A stretch of DNA of 64,000 nt from Chloroflexota bacterium (GTDB lineage: Bacteria; Chloroflexota; Anaerolineae; UBA4142). Below the pieces are notes generated by a model. It saw nothing but the letters and a program-made list of their open reading frames with translations. It made no database searches and was not told where the DNA came from. The position numbers were made by a program, and so were the translations under genes. This document shows positions 24,508 to 33,722 of the stretch, piece after piece. The first letter of the stretch is position 1. Each line of letters starts with the position of its first letter. The DNA lies in NCBI GenBank assembly GCA_016215025.1, contig JACRMI010000133.1:35804-99803 (forward strand), given 5' to 3'.

Positions 24508-24529
24508 ATCTACCAAACGGTCGGTAGAT
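24508..24529. promoter_or_regulatory. Candidate TetR-type operator
   Basis: ATCTACC, eight bases, GGTAGAT. The core TACCAAACGGTCGGTA resembles sites of TetR-family fatty-acid or phenylacetate repressors. It overlaps the expected transcription start. Confidence 0.7.
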
Positions 24530-24581
24530 TTTTTTCAGTAGGGCAAATTGCCAATTTGCCTAACATTAAGGAGGAAGTGCA

Positions 24582-26966
24582 ATGATGCATTCGATCAACC
24601 GTGCGCTCGTGGTCGGCTCGGGCACGATGGGTGGCGCAATCGCCGCGCTCTTTGCGAACGCAGGCATCCCCGTCTATTTGCTTGACATCGTTCCCAACAA
24701 GCTGACCCCCGACGAAGAAAAGAAAGGGCTGACGCTGTCGCATCCAGCCGTTCGCAATCGGATCGTGAACGCCGGATTCGAAGCGACAAAAAAAGCTCGC
24801 CCTGCCGCATTCTCCGCGCCACACATTGCCGATCGTGTGACCATCGGCAATCTCGACGACAACTTTGATTGGGTGCGCGAAGCCGATTGGATCATCGAAG
24901 TCATCGTCGAGAATTTGAAAATCAAGCAGCAATTGATGGAACGCATCGATGCGATTCGCAAACCGGATAGCATCGTGACGACCAACACCTCTGGTATACC
25001 GGTTGCCGAAATCGCCGCCGGTCGTTCCGAATCGTTCCAACAGCATTTCCTCGGCACCCACTTTTTCAATCCCCCGCGTTACCTGAAGCTTTTAGAAGTC
25101 ATTCCCTCGCCCAAGACCACGCCCGACATATTAAATTTCGTCGCGGATTTTGGCGAGAACGTGCTTGGCAAAGGCATCGTCATTTGCAAGGATCGTCCGA
25201 ACTTTGTCGGCAATCGCATTGGCACGTACGCGGGCATGGTGGGAATGAATTACACGTTGGACAACGGCTATTCATTCAACGAAGTCGACGATTTCACGGG
25301 ACCGATTATCGGTCACCCCAAGAGCGCGTCCTATCGCTTACTCGATCTCGTCGGCGTCGACATCATGTATCATGTCGCGAACAATCTTTACCCGGCGATT
25401 CCCGACGACGAATCGCGCGAGGATGTCAAGCCGCCTGCCCTGCTCAAAGACATGGTCGATCGGGGCTGGCTCGGCAACAAAACGAAAATTGGTTTCTACA
25501 AAGAAGTGCGCAAGGGCGAAAAGCGCGAATATCATGTGCTCGATCCCAAGACGATGGAACACAAGCCGACGGTAAAATCGTCTTACGCTTCCATCGTCAA
25601 CGCTGAGATTTACGACACGCTCGGCGAGCGATTGCGCTATATCGTTTCGCAGGACGACCGCGCAGCGAAATTCATTTGGGACACGACGGCGAAAACGCTG
25701 GCGTATTCCTCACAGCGTATTCCCGAAATCGCCGATGAACTTTATGCGGTCGATAACGCGATGATGTGGGGCTTTGCCAACGAAGCTGGTCCCTTTGAAA
25801 TCTGGGATATGCTCGGCGTCGCCGAAACGGTCGAGCGCATGGAAAAGCAAGGCATTACGGTTGCTGGCTGGGTCAAAGAAATGCTCGCAACCGGTCATCC
25901 GAGTTTTTATCAGGATGGCAAGTATTACGATCTAAAGATCAAGGGATATTGCCCTCTGCCGACGAACAAGAACATCGTCGTGCTCAAGAACACGAACGTC
26001 GTCAAATCAAACGATAGCGCGTCGCTGCTCGATTTGGGTGATGGCGTCGCGTGTCTGGAATTCCACACCAAGATGAATGCGCTCGACGAAGGCATCGTCG
26101 AAATCGCGAACGAAGCATTCGAACAGGTCGAAAAGAACTTTATCGGCATGGTTATCGGCAATCAGGGTGAAGCGTTCTCCGCCGGCGCAAATGTGATGAC
26201 GATCTACATGGCCGCCGAAGAAAAAGAATGGGGCAAGATCGATGCAATCGGCAAGGCATTGCAGGACTTTTTGATGGCAGTGCGATATAGTCCTCGACCC
26301 GTCGTGACCGCGCCGTTCCAATACACACTCGGCGGCGGCTGCGAAGTCGCGATGGCTGGCGCGCGCATCGTCGCGCACATGGAATCGTACGTTGGCTTGG
26401 TCGAAGTGGGCATGGGCTTGATTCCGGCCGGCGGCGGCTGCAAGGAAATGTTGCGCCGCGTCGTTTCGCCCGCGATGCAAACGCCGAATACCGATGTGCT
26501 GCCGTTCATGCAACGCGTGTTTGAAACGATCGGGTTGGGCAAAGTCGCGACGAGCGCAGAAGAAGCCAAGCAAATGGGATTCTTTGCGCCGTCAGACCGC
26601 ATCGTGATGAATCGCGAGCATTTGATCACGGAAGCGAAGCGCACGGTGCTTGAAATGGTCGCGGCAGGTTATCGACCGCCGGTGCGCGGCAAGACAATTT
26701 ATGCGGCGGGCGAACGAATGCTCGCGGCATTGCGACTCGCGTTGTATTCGATGGTGCAAGGCAAGTACGCGTCCGAGCACGATGCGGTCGTCGGCGGCAA
26801 GCTGGCGTACGTTTTGTGCGGCGGTAACTTGACCGCGCCAACCTGGGTCGATGAACAATACATTCTCGATCTGGAGCGCGAGGCGTTCATCTCGCTGTGC
26901 GGTGAGGAAAAGACGCGCGCACGTATCGATCATTTCTTGAACACCGGGAAAATTTTGCGAAATTAA
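24582..26966 (+). CDS. 3-hydroxyacyl-CoA dehydrogenase/enoyl-CoA hydratase, 794 aa
   Basis: Two-domain beta-oxidation enzyme of the FadN type with the dehydrogenase part first. The NAD-binding loop GSGTMGGAIAALFANAG is at residue 13; HFFNPPRYLKLLEVI and KDRPNFVGNRIG follow. A second dehydrogenase C-terminal domain spans about 330-450. The hydratase/isomerase domain begins at about 475, with FSAGANVMTIY and GGGCEVAMAGARIVA as oxyanion and active-site segments. Start has AAGGAGG upstream. It is followed by a thiolase, so the pair performs the last three steps of fatty-acid degradation. Confidence 0.93.
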   Translation: MMHSINRALVVGSGTMGGAIAALFANAGIPVYLLDIVPNKLTPDEEKKGLTLSHPAVRNRIVNAGFEATKKARPAAFSAPHIADRVTIGNLDDNFDWVREADWIIEVIVENLKIKQQLMERIDAIRKPDSIVTTNTSGIPVAEIAAGRSESFQQHFLGTHFFNPPRYLKLLEVIPSPKTTPDILNFVADFGENVLGKGIVICKDRPNFVGNRIGTYAGMVGMNYTLDNGYSFNEVDDFTGPIIGHPKSASYRLLDLVGVDIMYHVANNLYPAIPDDESREDVKPPALLKDMVDRGWLGNKTKIGFYKEVRKGEKREYHVLDPKTMEHKPTVKSSYASIVNAEIYDTLGERLRYIVSQDDRAAKFIWDTTAKTLAYSSQRIPEIADELYAVDNAMMWGFANEAGPFEIWDMLGVAETVERMEKQGITVAGWVKEMLATGHPSFYQDGKYYDLKIKGYCPLPTNKNIVVLKNTNVVKSNDSASLLDLGDGVACLEFHTKMNALDEGIVEIANEAFEQVEKNFIGMVIGNQGEAFSAGANVMTIYMAAEEKEWGKIDAIGKALQDFLMAVRYSPRPVVTAPFQYTLGGGCEVAMAGARIVAHMESYVGLVEVGMGLIPAGGGCKEMLRRVVSPAMQTPNTDVLPFMQRVFETIGLGKVATSAEEAKQMGFFAPSDRIVMNREHLITEAKRTVLEMVAAGYRPPVRGKTIYAAGERMLAALRLALYSMVQGKYASEHDAVVGGKLAYVLCGGNLTAPTWVDEQYILDLEREAFISLCGEEKTRARIDHFLNTGKILRN

Positions 26967-26979
26967 AGATCACTCAATT

Positions 26980-27095
26980 TGTCATTGCGAGGAACACGCG
27001 GAGTATCAGTGGAATGGAGTGAAATCAAAGTTTCCGCGTGCGACGAAGCAATCTCCAACCAAGATAGAGATTGCTTCGCTCCGCTCGCAATGACA
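26980..27095. repeat. REP-like element between the dehydrogenase and thiolase genes
   Basis: TTGTCATTGCGAGG at one end and CGCTCGCAATGACA at the other, with the internal GCGACGAAGCAATCTC. It lies inside an operon. Confidence 0.85.
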
Positions 27096-27112
27096 ATACC
27101 AGGAGAATACCA

Positions 27113-28291
27113 ATGAAAGAAGCAGTTATAGTCTCTGGATATCGAACCGCCGTCGGTAAGGCACCGCGTGGCAAGCTGCGCACGCATCGACCGGATGATA
27201 TGGCGGCAACAGTCGTCTCCGCTGCGCTCAAAGGTGCGCCCGGATTGAAACCGGAAGAAATCGACGATGTCATCATCGGCAGCGCCTTCCCCGAAGGCGA
27301 GCAAGGACTCAACGTCGCACGCATCATCGCCGTGCGCGCCGGTTTGCCGAACATCGTGCCCGGCATGACCGTGAATCGATTCTGCTCGTCGGGCGTGCAA
27401 TCGATTGCGCTTGCCGCGCAGCAGATTCGCTCCGGCTGGGGCAAAGCCATCATCGCCGGCGGGGTCGAATCAATGAGCATGATTCCGATGACAGGATTCC
27501 ACCTCTCGCCGAATCCGTACCTCGCACAAGAATATCCGGGCGTCTATCTCGGCATGGGCTTGACCGCGGAGAACGTCGCGCGCGAATACAACATTTCACG
27601 CGAGGACCAGGACAAGTTTTCGTTCCGCAGTCATCAACGCGCAGTCGCCGCGCAAGACGCGGGCAAGTTCAAAGACGAAATCGTTCCGCTCGATGTCAAG
27701 GTCGTCGATGTGATCGATGGCAAGCCAGTCGAGCAAAAGTACGTGTTCAACGTCGACGAAGGTCCGCGGCGCGATACGACGTACGAAGCGTTGGCGAATC
27801 TCAAGCCGGCATTCGCGCAAGGCGGCACAGTCACCGCAGGTAACTCGTCGCAAACGAGCGATGGCGCGGGCGCAGTCGTCGTGATGGAGCGCGAGTTCGC
27901 GCAATCGCTTGGACTGAAACCACTCGTACGCATGGTTGCATTCGCCGTCGCGGGTGTGCGTCCCGAAGTGATGGGCATTGGTCCCATCGCAGCGATTCCA
28001 AAAGCATTGAAACTCGCTGGGCTGAAAATGGAAGACATTGGCGTGACGGAATTGAACGAAGCGTTCGCCGCGCAAGCCCTCGCCGTCGTCCGCACACTGG
28101 AAATGAACGACGAAAAAGTGAACGTCAATGGCGGCGCAGTTGCGCTCGGACATCCACTCGGCGCGACCGGCGCAAAGCTGACGGTGCAGCTCATCCACGA
28201 AATGAAACGACGCAAGGTGCAATTCGGCATGGTGTCGATGTGCATCGGCGGCGGGATGGGCGCAGCCGCGATTTACGAAAATATAGACTAA
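27113..28291 (+). CDS. Acetyl-CoA acyltransferase (thiolase), 392 aa
   Basis: Cleaves 3-ketoacyl-CoA with CoA. The nucleophile cysteine is in NRFCSSGVQSIALAA (about residue 88), the histidine in GGAVALGHPLGATGA and the second cysteine in VSMCIGGGMGAA. Full family length. I chose the ATG at 27113 with AGGAGA upstream; the frame opens earlier inside the REP element. Partner of the preceding multifunctional enzyme. Confidence 0.95.
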   Translation: MKEAVIVSGYRTAVGKAPRGKLRTHRPDDMAATVVSAALKGAPGLKPEEIDDVIIGSAFPEGEQGLNVARIIAVRAGLPNIVPGMTVNRFCSSGVQSIALAAQQIRSGWGKAIIAGGVESMSMIPMTGFHLSPNPYLAQEYPGVYLGMGLTAENVAREYNISREDQDKFSFRSHQRAVAAQDAGKFKDEIVPLDVKVVDVIDGKPVEQKYVFNVDEGPRRDTTYEALANLKPAFAQGGTVTAGNSSQTSDGAGAVVVMEREFAQSLGLKPLVRMVAFAVAGVRPEVMGIGPIAAIPKALKLAGLKMEDIGVTELNEAFAAQALAVVRTLEMNDEKVNVNGGAVALGHPLGATGAKLTVQLIHEMKRRKVQFGMVSMCIGGGMGAAAIYENID

Positions 28292-28301
28292 GAACCAAAC
28301 A

Positions 28302-28340
28302 AACGCAGAGGTGACAACTTGTCGCCTCTGCGTTTTGCAT
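28302..28340 (+). terminator. Intrinsic terminator after the thiolase gene
   Basis: Stem AAACGCAGAGGTGAC/GTCGCCTCTGCGTTT. Confidence 0.85.
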
Positions 28341-28549
28341 TTATTTGACACCAAGGCAAATAGTGTTATGCTTGTTACTAACCCTCGGCAGAAAAACATT
28401 GTCCTTTTTCCTCTTTGCAAATCCAGTGTGCCGAAACCTTTGTAGGATTCATCCAATCTTGGATTAGAATACCCTGGAGATGAATCGCACAGCGATCAAC
28501 TAGGTCTCTGCATTTCACTCGAGAATCACTTCAAAGGAGAAGGTGTCCC

Positions 28550-31429
28550 ATGAGCGTTCGAATCACCCGCATCACCCTTTCGTTCGCCGTTCTCTCAACA
28601 CTGCTTGGCATCACGCTGATACTTGCGCCGAACCCATCAAACGTGGCATTTGCTCAAGGAGGCAGCGCGGAGCAAATCAAGTTACAACGACTCGCAACGG
28701 CAACCCGTCGTTCGGCTGCCAATCTGAAATTGACCGATGAAGCATCGTTCACATTATTGAACGGCAAGAAACTTGAGCGACTCAAAGCCATCGATGTGCG
28801 CATGAGCGAGATTGTGGGCGGAACATTCGACGGCGATCAAGCTGTGGACGAGCCAGCTTTACGCGCCCAAGCAGCCGCCGAATGGCGCGCGGCTCACGGC
28901 GCGCTCACGCCGGAGACGGTCAACCAATTGCAAACATTGAACGCCGACGACAAGCTCAACATCGCCGTGTGGCTCGTCGCCAATATTCAACCGCTCCCCC
29001 AATCCGATCATATTTATTCGGAATCCTCTAGCGCATTTTCCACTAGCAGCACGATCGATCAAGCACCAACTGCCGGCGCAAACGATGTCAAGCTGCCAGC
29101 AAAACCAATTCCCGAATCGCAAATTCCCGCCGAAGTGAAAGTCCGATTTGCAACGGCGACCACCGGCGCATCAGCATCCCTGCCCGCATCGGAAAAATCG
29201 ACCGGGCCGCAAGCGCCCGTCATCGATCATACGGCGCGAGCGGCGCAAGTCGCTCAAGCGCAAGTTTTCCATCGACAAAATACCGATGCGGTGCGCGGGC
29301 AGATTGCGCCGGTGCGGGCACAATTCATCGATTTGATGCAGAGCCAAGCCATCCAGGTTGATTATGCGAGCGAGACGGTACCGATGGCAGTCGTGAATGG
29401 CGTCACGCGTACGCAAATCGAAAATCTTGCGTTCTTGCCAGAGATCGATGCCATCTACATCGTGCCGGATCACGCAGGCCCATCGCTGGCCAATGCTCGC
29501 CCAACCCAAAATGCCGACTTGATCAACAGCGTCGGCTACAACGGCTCCGGCGTCAACGTGTCGGTAACCGAAGGCGAACGTGCGTCTTCTGCTAATCCAT
29601 ATTTAGCAATTACCGGATTTTATAATTCTGGCGCAGCATCCCAATCGCACCCTACTGCCGTCAGTGGCATGATAAAAAGCACGGCGACCGGATTCAATGG
29701 ATTGGCAAATGGCGTCACGCTTTACAACGGCAACGGGAGTTATTCGAATTGGGCAACGATGACAGCAGCCATGGATTATGGATCGACCAACGCCAAAGTT
29801 TTGAACAACAGTTGGTATTGGGACTCGCCGAATTCAGCAGTCTTTTGGGAAGCCGACCGCCATCAAGATTATTTTGTTCGATACTATTATGATTTTGTCG
29901 TCGTTGCTGCTGGTAACTTTGGCAACGGATGTGGCAGTAATTTTTCGACCTACGTCGTCTCACCTGCCAAAGGATACAATGTGTTGAGCGTAGGCAATTA
30001 CGAGGACTACGAAACGCTCGGTTGGTCCGGCGATGCGATGTCCGTATGTAGCAGTTTTGGCGATCCCGCAAGCGATTCCGCTAGCCCAACTCACAGCAAG
30101 CCCGAAGTGTCCGCCGTTGGATCATCGATTAGCAGCACGACGACGAGTAATCCGTGGATCGGCGGCGTCGGCAGCGGCACTAGCTATTCCTCGCCGATGG
30201 TCACATCGTTGGCAGCCGATTTGATCGAAGCCAATGCGACACTGGCGAATCGACCGGCGGCATTGCGGTCAATCATCATGGCAACCGCGTTGCACAACAT
30301 CGAGGGTTCAGGCAAGTATAGTGACATCGATGGCGCAGGTGGGATCGATGCCACGGCGGCCGCCGCAACCGTTGAGCGTGGTAACTGGGATGAGCGTTCA
30401 ATCGATTCCAGTACAATATTTCCAATCACGCTTAGTCAATTTGCCTACAAAGGCGAACGAGTTCGCTTTGTCATCAACTGGCTTTCTAATCCCAATGTCA
30501 GTTACACCACAGATTCGCTGCCTGCCGATTTAGATTTGCGCGCATATCGCGCCAACGGTACAACTCTGTTAGATTCTTCGACGAGTAGTGCGAATAATTT
30601 CGAAATTGTCGATTTCATTGCGCCGGAGTCGGAGACGTATCAATTCCGAATTTCCAAGACCTCTTTTACCGGGAGTGCAACCTGGCTCGGTTCAGCTTGG
30701 TGGCGTGGAACCTATCGTATTTCGCCCGACATGGGATTCACGGATCCCAAAGCCACACCGCTCGGAACCCACATTTCTGTTTACCCCGGTGACTGGTCGT
30801 ATTCCAACTATTGGCGCGGGCTTGGAGTTCGTTCACCTAGCGGCACGGATCACGACATCGAGTTGGACAGCGCCTCCTGGTTCGACGATCCTTCGACGCG
30901 CAGCATACTGAGCGGCTCTACCTACGGAAATGGCATGGTCGATTTTGTCGCGGTCGATGGCAATCGGCGCGGGACCACGCCAGAGTTTTATCGCATCAAC
31001 AACTTTGCCGGCACGGATGGTTACAATATCAATTGGTCAAGCCAAGGCATTGGGATCTATACTCAAGGTTGGTACGGTCCGTACAATATCGGCAGCAGCG
31101 AAGCCGTCAAAGTGTTCGACGTTTATTTCAATGCCAATCAAGCCAGACAAATTTCGATTGTGCCAACTGGGAGCAATAACACCAATCTCGGTGTCGCGCT
31201 CTATCAATCGAATTCCGCCGACGCGTCAACCTGGACCAGGCGACGCGCCCAATATGGCGCCTATTCCGATGCATCAACCTCTACATCCGTGACCGAGCGA
31301 ATCGTTTTCAAAAACACGCTGACAGGTGCGTGGCACGGTTTGGTCGTTTTCAGTAACAACAACACATCCGGACAGTTCTATGTCGTCGTCAATGATCTCA
31401 AATTGTACTTGCCCCTCATTCTCAAGTAA
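28550..31429 (+). CDS. Secreted S8-type serine peptidase (subtilase), 959 aa
   Basis: A signal peptide (to about residue 36, ending VAFAQG) and a long prodomain to about 320 precede the catalytic domain. The serine motif GTSYSSPMVTSLAADL (Ser about 545), the oxyanion asparagine in VVAAGNFGNGCG (about 455) and the histidine in SHPTAVSGMI (about 367) are clear. At the usual Asp position the sequence reads VNVSVTEGE, so the triad acid appears to be Glu (about 340). The C-terminal 300 residues are beta-rich, like pre-peptidase domains. Start has AAAGGAG upstream. A PrcB-like lipoprotein gene follows. Confidence 0.88.
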   Translation: MSVRITRITLSFAVLSTLLGITLILAPNPSNVAFAQGGSAEQIKLQRLATATRRSAANLKLTDEASFTLLNGKKLERLKAIDVRMSEIVGGTFDGDQAVDEPALRAQAAAEWRAAHGALTPETVNQLQTLNADDKLNIAVWLVANIQPLPQSDHIYSESSSAFSTSSTIDQAPTAGANDVKLPAKPIPESQIPAEVKVRFATATTGASASLPASEKSTGPQAPVIDHTARAAQVAQAQVFHRQNTDAVRGQIAPVRAQFIDLMQSQAIQVDYASETVPMAVVNGVTRTQIENLAFLPEIDAIYIVPDHAGPSLANARPTQNADLINSVGYNGSGVNVSVTEGERASSANPYLAITGFYNSGAASQSHPTAVSGMIKSTATGFNGLANGVTLYNGNGSYSNWATMTAAMDYGSTNAKVLNNSWYWDSPNSAVFWEADRHQDYFVRYYYDFVVVAAGNFGNGCGSNFSTYVVSPAKGYNVLSVGNYEDYETLGWSGDAMSVCSSFGDPASDSASPTHSKPEVSAVGSSISSTTTSNPWIGGVGSGTSYSSPMVTSLAADLIEANATLANRPAALRSIIMATALHNIEGSGKYSDIDGAGGIDATAAAATVERGNWDERSIDSSTIFPITLSQFAYKGERVRFVINWLSNPNVSYTTDSLPADLDLRAYRANGTTLLDSSTSSANNFEIVDFIAPESETYQFRISKTSFTGSATWLGSAWWRGTYRISPDMGFTDPKATPLGTHISVYPGDWSYSNYWRGLGVRSPSGTDHDIELDSASWFDDPSTRSILSGSTYGNGMVDFVAVDGNRRGTTPEFYRINNFAGTDGYNINWSSQGIGIYTQGWYGPYNIGSSEAVKVFDVYFNANQARQISIVPTGSNNTNLGVALYQSNSADASTWTRRRAQYGAYSDASTSTSVTERIVFKNTLTGAWHGLVVFSNNNTSGQFYVVVNDLKLYLPLILK

Positions 31430-31539
31430 GCGATAGTGGAACCTAGCCTCTTGCGCAAGCGTCGATATAGGTAGACAATAGGTTTATGGCAAACCAAGTT
31501 GGTCCTTGGTTCACTGTAAACCTAAGGAGAAAAACGAGA

Positions 31540-32058
31540 ATGTTCACTTTAAATAAAATGTCTCTGCTTGCGATTTTGTTTGGCGGCATGATGGCAACCG
31601 GTTGTGCGACCGCAACGGCGGCAACGCCTCCAGCACCTCCCGCACTTGCCACCCAACCGGCCCAATCAGGATCTATCCCATTTGAAGTTGTCGCGCAAGG
31701 TGCGCCGTTCGTCAGCAACAGTGAAACACTGTCGATGCGTGCCATTCGCGGCGACGATCCCAACAAAAGTGTGCCGAACGATTTGCCAGAGGAAGCTAAG
31801 ATTGCGCTGCGAAACGCCTTTGCGACGCCTGATCCCAGTCTTTACATCGTCATCAATGGTGGAGGGCAACCAAGCGGCGGCTATTCCGTTCGCATCAATT
31901 CCATGACGATGAACGGCAGCCGGCTCGTCGTGAATTACACGGTGCAAGGACCCAAGCCCGGCGAAGGCGCAGCGACGGTGCTGACGTATCCCTTCGTCAT
32001 CGCGCGTGTAAAGAATACATCCGTGCCAGCTAGTGCGGTGGTGTTCGAGAAACAGTGA
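31540..32058 (+). CDS. Lipoprotein with PrcB C-terminal-like domain, 172 aa
   Basis: Lipobox MMATGCA (cysteine at about residue 21), a Pro/Ala linker, then a domain whose VVINGGGQPSGGYSVRINSM and VVNYTVQGPKPG segments match the protease-complex protein PrcB. PrcB works with the PrtP protease in Treponema, so the location right after a subtilase gene suggests a partner or stabiliser of that protease. The ATG at 31540 has AAGGAG upstream; the frame opens earlier. Confidence 0.75.
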   Translation: MFTLNKMSLLAILFGGMMATGCATATAATPPAPPALATQPAQSGSIPFEVVAQGAPFVSNSETLSMRAIRGDDPNKSVPNDLPEEAKIALRNAFATPDPSLYIVINGGGQPSGGYSVRINSMTMNGSRLVVNYTVQGPKPGEGAATVLTYPFVIARVKNTSVPASAVVFEKQ

Positions 32059-32130
32059 TCGACAAATCAGCTCGACATGAATTGACAGTTTAGGCAATAG
32101 CACGCTAGAATGAGCTTGGAGGTAAGAAAG

Positions 32131-32463
32131 ATGATCCCAGTGATCGAGGTTGAACCGGTGCCACTTGAAGTAACCGTTGATGGTGTATTGCGAATCGGCG
32201 GAACGCGCGTAACGCTCGATACAGTCATCGCGGCATTCAAAGAAGGGGCGACCGCGGAGGAAATCGCGCAACAATATCCTTCTCTAAAATTGGCAGATGT
32301 GTATGCGGTAATCGGCTATTACTTGCGGCATTCCACCCAAATTGAGCTATATTTGCAGGAACGGCAACAGCAAGCAGATGCTGTGCGCCGAGAAAATGAA
32401 TCGCGGTTTGATTCGCAGGAGATTCGAGAACGGCTACTTGCGCGACGCGCAGAACAGAGTTGA
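32131..32463 (+). CDS. DUF433-type antitoxin, 110 aa
   Basis: The DUF433 helix-turn-helix core is clear: GVLRIGGTRVTLDTVIAAFKEGATAEEIAQQYP and LADVYAVIGYYL; these proteins bind DNA and pair with PIN-like toxins. A charged C-terminal helix follows, probably the toxin-binding part. GGAGG lies 8 bases before the ATG at 32131. Three bases separate its stop from the toxin start. Confidence 0.85.
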   Translation: MIPVIEVEPVPLEVTVDGVLRIGGTRVTLDTVIAAFKEGATAEEIAQQYPSLKLADVYAVIGYYLRHSTQIELYLQERQQQADAVRRENESRFDSQEIRERLLARRAEQS

Positions 32464-32466
32464 GCG

Positions 32467-32820
32467 ATGCTGCGTCTTGCCGCCGATGAGAATTTCAACA
32501 ACGACATAGTACGCGGCTTGGTGCGACGCAATCCCAGCTTGGACATTGTTCGTGCGCAGGATGCCGGTCTGAGTGGCGTAGATGATCCGGTCTTGCTAGA
32601 TTGGGCAGCCCGCGAAAGACGAGTGCTGTTGACCCACGATGTCTCGACAATAACCCGTTTCGCCTATGACCGTGTACGTGCCGGGCAAAATATGCCAGGC
32701 GTCTTTGAGGTAAGCCGGGCTGTACCAATCGGCAGAGCGATTGATGATATTCTGTTGCTGGCGGAGTGCAGCCCCGAGGATGAGTACGTAGCACAGGTGC
32801 TCTACTTACCACTCAAGTGA
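32467..32820 (+). CDS. DUF5615 PIN-like toxin, 117 aa
   Basis: N-terminal RLAADENFNNDIVRGL carries the first acidic pair, followed by VRAQDAGLSGVDDPVLL and the DWAARERRVLLTHDVSTI motif with the conserved THD. This is the PIN-like fold (VapC45 type), expected to be an RNase. Forms a toxin-antitoxin pair with the DUF433 gene. Confidence 0.85.
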   Translation: MLRLAADENFNNDIVRGLVRRNPSLDIVRAQDAGLSGVDDPVLLDWAARERRVLLTHDVSTITRFAYDRVRAGQNMPGVFEVSRAVPIGRAIDDILLLAECSPEDEYVAQVLYLPLK

Positions 32821-32831
32821 GATGAAAAATG

Positions 32832-32866
32832 AAAACGCGGAGATGGGCAACTGTCTCCGCGTTTGT
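32832..32866 (+). terminator. Terminator of the toxin-antitoxin pair
   Basis: Stem AAACGCGGAGATG/TGTCTCCGCGTTT. Confidence 0.75.
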
Positions 32867-32945
32867 GCAATGATAACAACGGACAAACCACATTCCGAAT
32901 TATCCGTTCAATCCCATTTCGTCCGGTGTAATACGGGGCATTCAC

Positions 32946-33602
32946 ATGACCAAACACTTTATTCTCGTCGCCGGTAATATTGGCAGCGGCAAAACATCGC
33001 TCACAGAACGCATTGGCGCAAAGCTGGGCTGGCGCACTGCGTTTGAATCGGTATCCGACAATCCCTACCTCGCCGAGTTTTACGCCGACATGCGCCAGTG
33101 GTCGTTTCACTTGCAAGTTTTCTTCCTGGGACATCGGGCACTGCAACATCAGCAACTCGCCGCGTGTCCGGAATCGGCCATCGCCGACCGCAGCATCTAT
33201 GAAGACGCGTACATTTTCGCGCGCGCGCTTCATCATCTCGGCAATCTCAACGAGCGCGATTATCAATCCTATCGCCGAGTGTTCGAGTTGGTGATGGCGG
33301 GTTTACCGCGTCCTGACTTGTTGCTGTATTTGCGCGCGCCCGTCGATGTTTTGGTGGATCGAATCCATAAGCGCGGCAGAGGCATGGAGAGCAGCATCAC
33401 CGCCGAGTACTTGTCCTTGCTCGATTCGTTTTACGACGATTGGATACAGACGTTCGATATTTGTCCGGTGTTGACGATCCAGACCGATAACCTCGATTTT
33501 GTGAAAGAACCGCGCCACTTGGATATTATCACGCAACGGATTCACGATAAACTTTCGGGCAAGGAAACCGTCGTCTTCCCGAAAGAATCGAATGGCAGCT
33601 GA
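32946..33602 (+). CDS. Deoxynucleoside kinase, 218 aa
   Basis: Phosphorylates deoxynucleosides for salvage. P-loop GNIGSGKTSL at residue 10, the DRSIYEDAYIF motif at about 82 and RPDLLLYLRAPVDVLVDRIHKRGRG with the lid arginines are typical of the deoxyadenosine/deoxyguanosine kinase family. Full length. Substrate preference cannot be read from the sequence. Confidence 0.92.
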   Translation: MTKHFILVAGNIGSGKTSLTERIGAKLGWRTAFESVSDNPYLAEFYADMRQWSFHLQVFFLGHRALQHQQLAACPESAIADRSIYEDAYIFARALHHLGNLNERDYQSYRRVFELVMAGLPRPDLLLYLRAPVDVLVDRIHKRGRGMESSITAEYLSLLDSFYDDWIQTFDICPVLTIQTDNLDFVKEPRHLDIITQRIHDKLSGKETVVFPKESNGS

Positions 33603-33616
33603 CCTGTGGTTTCGTC

Positions 33617-33700
33617 TGTCATTTCGAGCGAAGCGAGAAATCTCATTTTCGGAACATGCGATTTCTCCTCACAAACGCTTCGCGGTTCGTCGAAATGACA
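33617..33700. repeat. REP-like element
   Basis: CTGTCATTTCGAGCGAAGCG at one end and GTCGAAATGACA at the other. It ends about 20 bases before the Nudix coding frame. Confidence 0.85.
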
Positions 33701-33722
33701 ACCTGAGGAATATTGAAGGGCG

